A stretch of DNA of 64,000 bases from Microvelia longipes (taxonomy: Eukaryota; Arthropoda; Insecta; Hemiptera; Veliidae). This document shows positions 13,801 through 25,800 of this stretch, in pieces (position 1 is the first letter of the stretch; the number at the start of each line of letters is the position of its first letter). The stretch spans positions 57,206,329 to 57,270,328 of the forward strand of contig JACMZG010001863.1 in assembly GCA_018340805.1 (NCBI GenBank). The letters are read 5' to 3'. The notes beneath the pieces were generated by a model. The model saw only the letters and a list, made by a program, of their open reading frames with translations. It had not been told where the DNA came from and searched no databases. The position numbers and the translations under genes were made by a program.

Positions 13801-16800
13801 ACATATTTTCTGGATAGCACATCTAGACCTGAAGATTAATATTTGTACCAAGTTTCAACTCTCTAGCATGAACATACTTGAAGCTACTATAGTACAGGCA
13901 CACCTGTAAAAAACAGGCATACCTGTATTTTACAGGCACACACACACACACAGGCAGATAGACAACTTGGTAAACTCTACTCTGAATGTCTTAAAAACAC
14001 CTGTAATTGTTAATTCAGGTGACTTACAGTCTATCGTTTAGTTTAAAAATCTTGACAGGTCAGTTTAGACACCACTGATTCTTAAGAAAACAAATCCCTG
14101 CAAGTAAGGAGCGGGAAAAAACTATGTAAACAAATCAGGTTATTTTACCCGTATTGTCTTGGCAATTTTTTTTACATTTCTTGTGTAGTTTTATTTTAAA
14201 ATATCATTTTTAAGATTAATTGAAAGTAGTTTTCAAAACGATGTAATCAAAAGAAGAACCGCTAACAAAGTGAACGATTGCCGGGAAGAAGGTTTTTTCC
14301 CTACAGCGGTTATTGTGGTAGGGATTTTTTTTCTATTTTTAAGTATTTTTAAGAGGTTGGCAGCGGCTTCTCTGATTGGTCCATCCCCAAAATACTTATG
14401 ACCTTGGGGATTTTTAAACTAAACGATAGACTGTAGTTTTAGTGTTTTGTGTAAACACTATCATTTTTTATATATCTATTGTATACATGAGGAAAAGTAA
14501 TAAAGCAATATTTATTAATAATTTAAAAAAATCAGAGAAAGAGTATCAATTTAATACTTTCTAAGCCAAATTTTAAAATTAACAAAAAACGTATTGGTAA
14601 GTAACAAATATTACGTTAAGCTTTGTGCCATGCTGAGCTTATATGCATTAAGATGTATTATTATTGATTAAGCTTACATGAATAACATGTACATGAATAA
14701 CATGTATTATTGATTAGGTTACATGAATTGACATGGATTACATGTAATTATTAATTAAGCTTACATGAATTAGTATTATTATTAATTATTACTTAATTAA
14801 CATGTAATTATTAATTAAGCTTACATGAATTAACATGTATTATCATCGATTAGGTTATGAATTACATGTATTATTATTATTAAGCTTATGAATTAACATG
14901 TTATATTATTATATTATTTACATGAATGTATTATTATTGATTAGGTTACATGAATAACATGTATTATTATTATTTAAGCTTACATGAATTAACATGTATT
15001 ATCATTATTAAGCTTACATGATTAAGATTATTATTGATTTACATGAATTAACATGTATTATTATCGATTAGGTTACATGAATTAACTGTATTATTATTGA
15101 TTAGGTTACATGAATTAACATGTATTATTATTAATTAAGCTTACATGAATTAACATGTAATATTATTGATTAAGCTTACATGAATTAACATGTAATATTA
15201 TTGATTAAGCTTACATGAATTATCATGTATTATTATTGATTAAGCTTACATGAATTAACATGTATTATTATTGATTAGCTTACATGAATTATATTATTAT
15301 TGATTAAGCTTACATGAATTAACATGTATTATTCGATTAGCTTTACATGAATTAACATGTATTATTATTATTAGGTTACATGAATTAACATGTATTTATG
15401 ATTAGGTTACATGAATTAACATGTATTATTATTGATTATTACATGCTTACATGAATTACATTTATTATTATTGATTAAGCTTACATGAATTAACATGTAT
15501 TATTATTATTAAGCTTACATTGAATTGCATGAATTAACATGTTTATTATTGATTAGGTTACATGATTAACATGTATTATTATTGATTAGGTTACATGAAT
15601 TAACATGTATTATTATTGATTAGTTACATTAATTAACATGTTATTATTAAATTAAGCTTACATGAATTAACATTATTATTATTAATTAACTTACATGAAT
15701 TAACATGTATTATTATTAATTAATGAATTAAGCTTACATGAATTAACATGTAATTATTAATTAAGCTTACATCATGTATTATTATCGATTAGCTTACATG
15801 AATTAACATGTATTATTATTGATTAGGTTACATGATTAACATGTATTATTATTATTAAGCTTACATGAATTAACATGTATTATATTAATTAAGCTTACAT
15901 GAATTAACATGTGTTATTATTGATTAAGGTTACATGAATTAACATGTATTATTATCGATTAGGTTACATGAATTAACATGTATTATTATTGATTTACATG
16001 CTTATGAAATATTATCTTACATGAATTAACATGTAATTATTATTGATTAAGCTTACATGAATTAACATGTATTATTATTGATTAAGCTTACATGAATTAA
16101 CATGTATTATTATTGATTAAGCTTATGAATTAACATGTATATTATTGTTTAAGCTTACATGAATTAACATGTATTATTATCGATAGCTCATGTATTATTA
16201 TTGATAGTTACATGATTAACATGTATTATTATTGATTAGGTTAATGAGCATGAGTATTATTGATTACTTACATGAATTAACATTTATTATTATTGATTTT
16301 ACATCATGTATTATTATTGATTAAGCTTACATGAATTAACATGTATTATTATTTTCAGGAGATAATATCAAGTATGATAGGCATGTCTGCTCACATAGTG
16401 AACTTGTGCCTTCTAGTTATGCTTCCTATGATAGTCATACATCTCAAATCTTCTCTATTTAGTTTAGGTAATGCTTAAATGAAATGGTTTTTTTTGTTTA
16501 TTTTTTGACAACCATTTATAAATAATGAGGTAATAAAAATAACACATAATGATAATCATAATGCCTGTTTAGATCATTGCAGCTCATCAGGGATAACCCC
16601 TGCGGGAACCACCTCAAGTGGTAGTGGCTACCGTTATGCTCCAAGTGTATTCTAAATTTGGCAACAATTTATTTGAACTTTAATCTTATAGAAACTAAGA
16701 GTGTTACCTAGGATGCGAACGCCAGACCTCCGTGGTTGTCAAATAATAATATAATAATGCCCGTTTAGAGCCTTGCGGCTCATCAGGGATAACCCCTGCG

Positions 16801-19800
16801 GGAACCACCTTGGGTGGTAGTAGCAACCGTTACGTTCAAAGTGAATTCTAAAGTTGGTGATAATATATCTAAACAATAATCTTCTATAAAACTGAGAGCG
16901 TAACCTGGGATGCGAACCCAGACCTCCGTGGGTGTCAAAGGTCAGTGTAAAGACTAACGCTTAACGACCTAGACCACGGAGGCGGCTCCGTAATAAAAAT
17001 AATGTATTGTCACTAAATTAAGCTTTACAAATCTATGAAGGTACCTTGGAAATTCTGGTAGAATCACAGTCTTTGGTGTTTTTGTGCAAGCAAATCACAT
17101 TATCTATCAATCAATGAAGTGTTCTATGTATTATTTTTAACATTTTTTTAACGGGCTTTCAGTTGGTTAAAAATTGCTGTCCGTTTTGTTTAATACTCAC
17201 CGGGCTCAGGATTGTTCTGATAATAATTTAAAGTTTTTCCTTAATTCTATTATTCTATGAACTTAAAATTGTCCTGAGTCATTATATTAGTTGATTTTGT
17301 CCTTAATTCTATGTTTTATAGATATGTATAGTTATTTTTTATGTAAAATTTTAACATGTGCAATCTATAAATAAACATTTTATTTATTTATTTATTTTAA
17401 ATTGATTTTATTTTTCAGTTGGAGCCACAACAGTTTGTTTCATATACTCAGTTTTATTTCTAAAGCTATGGTCTTACATACAGGTGAACATGTGGTGTAG
17501 AACAGGCCAGAACTCAGCCTACAGGAACAGGCTCCGGAGGCAGAGCATGTCTTTCTCCAAATTTGGTACATATCACTTCCCATTTCATGGTCCCATTTTC
17601 TTTAACATAAGTAATATTTAGATACTTGATGGGACTTCATGACAACTTAATAAGTGTCTAAATATTATTTATGATGTATAGTGCTGGCATATAGTAATAA
17701 TATTGTCGTTTGAGTTATACTTATTCCAATAGTGATAGGCTGTTGTGATGATAGATTCAAAATGTTTCAAGACAGAGAATTTGTGACACATGAACAATAT
17801 GTTTGTTTGAGAGCACTTGAAGATGAGTGTTTTGTAATTATTTTTAAAACCACTTGTTGATTAGGAATGTAATGTGCGAGAGTGTGTTTGTTGTATTTAT
17901 TCAATTATATTCTTGTAGTTGTAATTTAATTTCTTACCTTATCTTTGTAGACAGGTTTTTGTTTTTCAAACTAATATTGAAATTTAATTTATGACACAAA
18001 CATTATTTTTTAATATCGAATACTATATAATGTTAATATTACAATCATTATTTTATGATGTTAGTATATTTTTAAACATCGATGCTTGCAGAGTAGCTAA
18101 CAGGGAATGGAGTATTTTGTAGCCTCATACTATATTACTAATAATAAGGCGTGGTCGAATATCCACAGCCTTCTAGAACGTTGGATCACCAACAAACTTT
18201 TTTTATAACTTTTTTTTTTCAAAATTTTCAGTAATTAGCCGGATTTGTGATAAATGAAGCCTATTTCCGTAGTCTGCACGCTCTTTTGGTTAATCTCAAA
18301 GAGTATTTACATTCACTCAACAATTTATTTTTAATCTAACTTGGTACATACATAACTACTGTTAGACGTCAATGTTAACAAATATGACATGTCAAAATAT
18401 AACACAAAATATTGACGTCTAACAGTAGTTATGTATGTACCAAGTTAGATTAAAAATAAATTGTTGAGTGAATGTAAATACTCTTTGAGATTAACCAAAA
18501 GAGCGTGCAGACTACGGAAATAGGCTTCATTTATCACAAATCCGGCTAATTACTGAAAATTTTGAAAAAAAAGTTATATAAAAAGTTTGTTGGTGATCCA
18601 ATGTTCTAGAAGGCCGTGGATATTCGACCACGCCTTATAATGTCCATTTAGTCCATTTATGGCTTATCAGGGATAATTCTTGTGAGAGCAAACTAATGTG
18701 GTAATGGTAACCTTTACTTTTAAAAAATTATGAGAACTTGGCAGAGTTATATTTTTATAATAATCTTAAATACTAAGAGTGTAACCTATCACACGGCTAA
18801 AGTCAGTTGACAGCGTGCCAAAAATGTGGGAGGGAAAAAATTCTATTGGTTTAGACCCACTGCACCCCTTTTTTCCTCCTCAGTACAAAAAAATACCTTT
18901 TTTGTAAATAAAATTATAAAAAAGCAACACTGGTTGTAAACATTTGTTACCTCGCGTCGCTTTTATTTCCCTCATTGTGCATATTGATCTGTTTGATTTC
19001 GTTTCATTTCAATCTGTTCAATTCATCCAATTATTGCAGAGTTATAATATGATCTGAGTGCCTATATTTGACGCATGGATATTGATGTATTCTTCGAGCA
19101 TTTCTTGCTCTTTGAGTACAGCAGAGGGTCTGTCAACCAAGAAACATCATTATTTTTGCAAAATATCATGTCTTTCAATAGATCACAGTCTTGACTTTTT
19201 TAAGTCATATTATTTCTATAATATGAAACAATATGTATTCAATTATACAAACTTGATACAAAAAAAGCAGTTAGTTTAGGAAAAAAATAATTATAGCTGA
19301 CGATTTAAATAAACTTTTATCATAAAACTATTATGATCTATAATAGTTCTAATAGTTACTTAATAACTATTAAGTAATTAACAACTTCAATTACTTAATT
19401 CATACTTCCCGTACAAATTTAAAGCAACACTTAGTTGGTAATTTATAAGATATAACATTATTCCTATTTAAAAGTAAATAAATAATTTTTATAAAATAAA
19501 AAAATACAATATCAAACAAAAACAAATAATAAAATTCAAAACATAACCTGACTTACAGTGTTGCCAGAGTAGGAATTTTTTTTGTTAAAAAAAGAGGGTT
19601 GAAAGCATTGAGATTTTGGGGGGCTGTCAATTGACTTTAGCCGAGTGTTATATTATAGGATGTGAATCCCAGACCTCTGTGGTGTCAAATGTTAGTATAC
19701 TACTGCTTTTACGACCTTGACCTTATGCTACGCTTAGACTGTCAAAATCTTAATCAGGTGTGTGTAGATTAGTACAATCATTAGTTATACTCACTTTTAT

Positions 19801-22800
19801 ATTGTATTACATACCAGTTATAACTCTATGACATCACTGTTTGATGTACATTTTCTCTGCAAATTATTGGCGGGGACCAATCAGAGCCCAGAGATCTCCC
19901 ACAATCCAGGTGCCTAGAAAACTAGTTACACCATAAGCCTTCATGATTAATAATAGTTTATTTTTCACCCCTTTTAGCCAAAATAAATTGTATGAAGTCA
20001 TAAATAATAAACAGATATATTTGACCTGTTGAGAAGGAATCCCTTGTTTGTTGTTTTGTATTATTATTTATTACATGGCATTATGCCACATATTTAGCTG
20101 ATTTCTATCGTGGAAGTGGGCTTGGGTATAGACAAAGAGTTTTGCTTTTAATTATCTTGTTTGACATTGGTATTCTATGAGAAATGTCCGACAGGCAATG
20201 GTCACAAGGTTGGTGAAGAAGAGGAAGATCTACCCCATATAGTGAAATACCCAGATAATCTAAAAATGCGAGATCTCATGTATTTCTTGTTTGCACCCAC
20301 TCTCTGCTACGAGTTAAATTTCCCCAAGACTGAAAGGATCAGGAAAAGGTACTTTTGTTTTTCTTTTATCACTATAGATATTTTGTCTCGATATCTGATT
20401 TGATATGATAGAGTGGTGAGTAGGGCCAGAAACAAAATTTTATGAAATCTTCAAATCAAATATGGTTAAAAGTTGCTCCCTAGGGAGAAACTAAAGCACA
20501 CAAAATTTGGGAACAATTTATTAACATTTAACGTTTGCCCCGGGACCCTAAAGTTTGAAATTTAAACATTTTGATATTTTTCCTCTTTAAACTGGATTTG
20601 AATGTTTTGAAGTGTGTTATTATCCTACTTATTACAAGTATACTATTATTTCAAGTGAAAATAAGCCTATTTGCTTAATATAAAACTATAATTTTTAAAA
20701 ATAATGATGGACGAATAAAATTTTATTGGTTAGTGAATTTTTTCCATCATAGGTATTATTTTAATTTTTGTAAGTTTGACTGTTTTGAATTTATTGGTAG
20801 AAATTTGTTCCATTTTTTATTTAAATACCTGATTAGGTGGGAACTTCAGTTAAACAGGTAAATTAATGTAACTAAAAATCAAAATTATTTATATTGCCTC
20901 AAATTAAAGAGACAATATAAAGAGAGAAGACTAGTTACATTTATTCAATGAATCAAATTTTTATTTTTGTTTCATCTTTTTTATTGCAAACTTGATTTAT
21001 TATTCTGAAATAAATAATTATAACTAATTAATAACATAATTTATTAATATTAAATTTTAACAATTATAACATCTAATTAATTAAAGAACGTTCTATATTT
21101 ATAAAAAATAAATTATATTATAATAAAAAAAAACTTTTTTTCATTTGAACTTAAGCATATTTTTGCATCTATTCATTTTATTTAATATGTACAAATGGCT
21201 TAGATATTTTTTTATGAATGACAGATGAAGCTTCAGTTACTAATTTCACACTGTTATATATTTCACAACCTGTGCGTGGCAGGAAAAATTTAATAAAGGA
21301 AACCAAGTTCCATAAAAGCACTGTTAAGGAAGAGCTTATCGTTTTGACAAAGGACAACATACCATCTTATTGGACATCGAAAAGGGTGAAATTGTAGACT
21401 TTAAACCAATTGAAAGTAATCTGTCTGAAGAAGTAAAGAGTTTCAAGGGCTTAAGCTTAGAACAGAAATATCTCCAAGAGATTTCAGTAGTGGTGTCTAA
21501 AGGTTATTGTTCACTAGAGCTCTTATAAGTTAAATCCTTAGTGTTTCTGGCTAGATGTCCAATGAGATTTTATGTTATCCTTTTCCAAAATGAGATGCTC
21601 TTCCTTAACAGTACTTTTATGAAACTTGGTCCCCTTTATTAGATTTTTCCTGCCATGCAGCACAGGTTGTGAAATATATAACTGTGCGAAATTAGTAACT
21701 GAAGCTTCATCTGTCAGCGAGTTTCGATCTTATTGATTTTTAAAAATAACTGCTAGCTACTCATTATAAAAATAACCAAGGAACAAAAATAGGGTAAACC
21801 AAGAGTAATAAAACTTAAATAGAGAGATATAAACTGACTGAATAATATATGTTGGTAGCATTTGTTAAAAAACAAAAATTGCATTTTAATTCAACTTAGA
21901 TAAACAAATTATGAAAAACTAGTGGCACAAAGTAACCTTCATTGACAAGCTAAATGACTTTTAATTAACCTCCATCCTAATAACTATGCTAATGTAGCCC
22001 TTGCAACCAAAACTTTTGATGTTTATAATAGAACCAAAATTGATGTCAATTTTGACATCAATACATGTTTTAACAGTACCTATTTATTTTAGCAGTACCT
22101 TAATATTGCATTGACAATCTAAGTCATCTTTAGTACCGAATTATTGCATTGACAGTACAGGTCATCCTCAGTACCTAATTATTGGGTCATCCTCAGTACC
22201 TAATTATTTATATATCTGCTTCAGGTTTTTACTCAAGAGAATTCTGGAAGTGGTGATACTGCTCCACCTGGTGATGGCATTGTTTCAGCAGTGGATCATA
22301 CCGTCCGTGAGGAACTCTCTCATTCCTTTCTCTGTAAGTAATCCTGTTGTTGATCAAGACCTTCTGAACTTTGTCTTTCCCTCTAAAATTTGAATTTATT
22401 AAAAATAAATTAAGAGGAAAAGTCTTTTCTGGTTTGAATACCCTACATTGGCATAGCCAACTTTCAGTTCTAACTCCAACATCAGTGCTTAACTAACAAA
22501 GTACTATAAGATATATATTAGAAAAAAATCAACAACCAATTGCTACAACAATATTAAGCAATTATAATAATAAACTAAAAAATATGAAAAACAATAAATA
22601 ATATGTTGAAACAATAAATAAAAGAATGAATAAACTTAAATATAATATTGAAAGTTTTAATAAAAATAGAGATGAACACAATTATAATACTAGCAGTAAA
22701 GATTATGTGCTAATAAGCCAACATAGATCTGTTAAGTCCTACGTAGGACACAGTGACGGTGAACAGGGGATTGTAGTGTTAAAATTTGACAGACAACTTG

Positions 22801-25800
22801 TTAAAAACCACTCTGAAATGAATAATTGAGGTGAAATATCAGTTGGAGACTTTTATTACAAACACAATACATTTCCTATACCCCATGCCATCAAAGAGGG
22901 AGAGTCATAAATGATTTTATTTCAGATTAAGCATTCTATCAACTGTAGTCATTATTTTTAATATTGATTTTTTTTTCAGAATATGGACATAATGAAAGCA
23001 ACTGAAAGATTATTAAAACTCTCTGTAAGTATAAAAATATTTTTTGCTCTTAGTTCAAACTTATATTGACTGACGTCATATTATATATCTAGCAATCAAT
23101 CAGATGAGAGGCTGTGAAAGGAAGCTGGGGGGGGGATAGAAATAAATATGCTGTAACTTCAGTTATGGGGGGGGGGTAGTCTCAAAGATATTTTCAACCT
23201 TGGCACATTTTACCTATCAAGAGGTCTATAGTGTGGTTAAATATTTTTTATACTCTTTTCTTTTTTAAAAAAAGAACCTTTTCTTTTATAAGTTTTGGTA
23301 CAAGAAGATCTGGTCTAATTTTCTGATTGCTTGGAAGAGATTAGATAAGCGGGTTTGTTATTGTAGGGTTTAGGGATATTTATTTAAAAAATATTAATAA
23401 ATAATAATTAATAAACAAGAAATGCTTATTTCTTATCTGAATGAAACTAGGTTACGATAGTTCAAAAAATTTTATAGGACCTCTATTTTAAATATTCAAG
23501 CTTTTGAGGAGGAATAGGTCCTAATTAATACAAAAAAAAACTAATTTTGCCGAGCTTTCGATATAATTTAATCTTTTAAGGCTTAACATATTAAATAATA
23601 ACAAAACAGTTACATGGTTGTTAACACTAGATGTTTGTCCAATTAGTTTATCAATTATTTGTCCAGTTGTTGTCCAAACATCTAGTGTTAACAAACATGT
23701 AACTATTTTTGTTATTATTTAATATGTTAAGCCTTGAAAAAGATTAAATTATATCGAAAGCTCGGCAAAATTAGTTTTTTTTTGTATTAATTAGGACCTA
23801 TTCCTCCTCAAAAGCTTGAATAGTTACGATAGTTGACATGATAATTGTCTGAACCTTACATTAATAATGTACATTACATTGTACCCCTACATTATAAATG
23901 TTAAGTTACATCTACATTTAGTGTAAGTTATGGCAACAGCTTTGAAAAGTTCACCGTGTCATACTTCTTTATATAATTCCCTAATAACTGGAGATATTAG
24001 TATAGATAAATAAATAGTCTCTCCACTAAAAAGTATATTAATAGATTTATTAGAGAGTTAACTTTCTGCCGCATCTAGCCATCATCAGTCATTCTCTGGA
24101 GTGCTAAGAACAATCGTTAGTAACGATCTCTTTCCAATCTTTATAGCGCACTGCATCTTTATAGCAGTGCGCTACAAAGATTGGAAAGAGATTGTTACTA
24201 ACGATTGTTCTTAGCACTCCAGAGAATGACTGATGATGGCCGGATGCGGCAGAAAGTTAACTCTCGAATAAATCTTTTAATATACTTTGTAGTGGTGAGA
24301 CTATTTATCTATTCTTGGATTACTCCACAGAGCAGTTATTTATATTGGAGATATTAGTGGTTATTAGTTATTGGAGTTATAACTGGAGTCTTCATTTATT
24401 TATTATTATGGTTTATTTATGGACTGTGTGATTTCTCTATTTGGTGGTTTTTGTTTGTCTCAGATTCCTAATCACCTGGTGTGGTTGATATTTTTCTACG
24501 TAATGTTCCATTCATTCCTAAATCTGATGGGAGAACTGCTTCATTTTGCCGATAGGAATTTCTACTGCGATTGGTGGAATGCAAATAATATCGATGTCTT
24601 TTGGAGATCATGGAACATGCCTGTTCATAGATGGGCCGTTAGGTAACTGTCTCTGGGTTTTTCTACTTAAGGGTCATGTGCTTAAGCGTGAAGAAGTATA
24701 ATTTACTGTTTGTCAGCATTTAAGTCTAAGTGTATAATTTTGTAACATATAGAAAACCTAATTGCAAATGAGTTAAAACAAAAGAGGAGATTTTTGAAGA
24801 TAATAACTACTATTTGATATTTTTAATTTCTAAGAACAATACTAAGTTTTTGGGTTCAATTCAACTTGGTCTTGTAGTTTAATTATGCATTAAATCATTT
24901 GCTATTTTTTGGTTTCATATTACTAGTCTAGCAAAGATGGAGGTGATAATCACCTCCATATTCATAGCATTAGAATTACTACTTATTACTCAATTTTGCT
25001 GGCTTCTTTAAGAGAAAAGCACTAAAAATAAATGAAATATTTGTGAAAAATCACCTTTAAATGTGTGTAGGAAATGTTGCCTAGTATTAAATTTTGTCTA
25101 AAACCTAAAATATTAATTTGTGCATTTCCTTTAAATAATTCTGAATAATTGAACAGTACCAGTCTGACTTGTAAGTGAATTTTTTTCTGGATTTTTCAAA
25201 GGCAATGCCCATCAACTAAAGTCATTGGGAGGGGAGGGGGGTAGGGGCTCTGACCTCAGCTTAGGCTGATATAGGTCCTAAAATATTGTAGAAATTTATA
25301 TCTGTAAAATGCTTATTGTATTTTGAGTCTAATGAATGGTTCTCTTCTTTTGTTTTATTTTAGAAATAATCCTCACAACAGTTTTACCTAATTTTGATTT
25401 TTGTCTTTATTTTTGTGATTTAAAAAGAGGGATTCATTTTTAAATTATATTGTAGAATTTTTAGGTTTATACCTAAAAATGTGGTTAAACTTTTTTAACA
25501 AAGAAGGAAAAAAATGTAAAACCCCACAAATGTAACTTAGTATTTATATCTCTATGGCAACGTTATCATGTTTGCATGTGTATAAAAGTTAGCCTTGATC
25601 GTGTTTTGTTTGCCCCTGCTGTTTTGGGAGAAGTAAAATAGAGAAGAATTCCTCTTCTTTTTCTAATCCTTTTTCCCCACAAAATGACTTTAGCTCACCA
25701 TTGTCATTAAATGCTTAAACATTTTAGTAATTACCGTTAACATTTTAGTGAGTGCAAAATGAGCAGACTGTGGAAGGAGCATAGTTTTGTATAGCATAAG

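Noticed and set aside
22626..22829. 67-codon ORF with [20 protein letters not shown], resembling a LINE C-terminus
   Set aside because: Similarity is limited to a few residues; no second conserved block or 3' tail could be shown.
24230..24255. A second full hammerhead ribozyme in fold-back copy 3
   Set aside because: CTGATGA and GAAA are present, but stem II has a mismatch and no GUH cleavage site with a pairing stem III was found.
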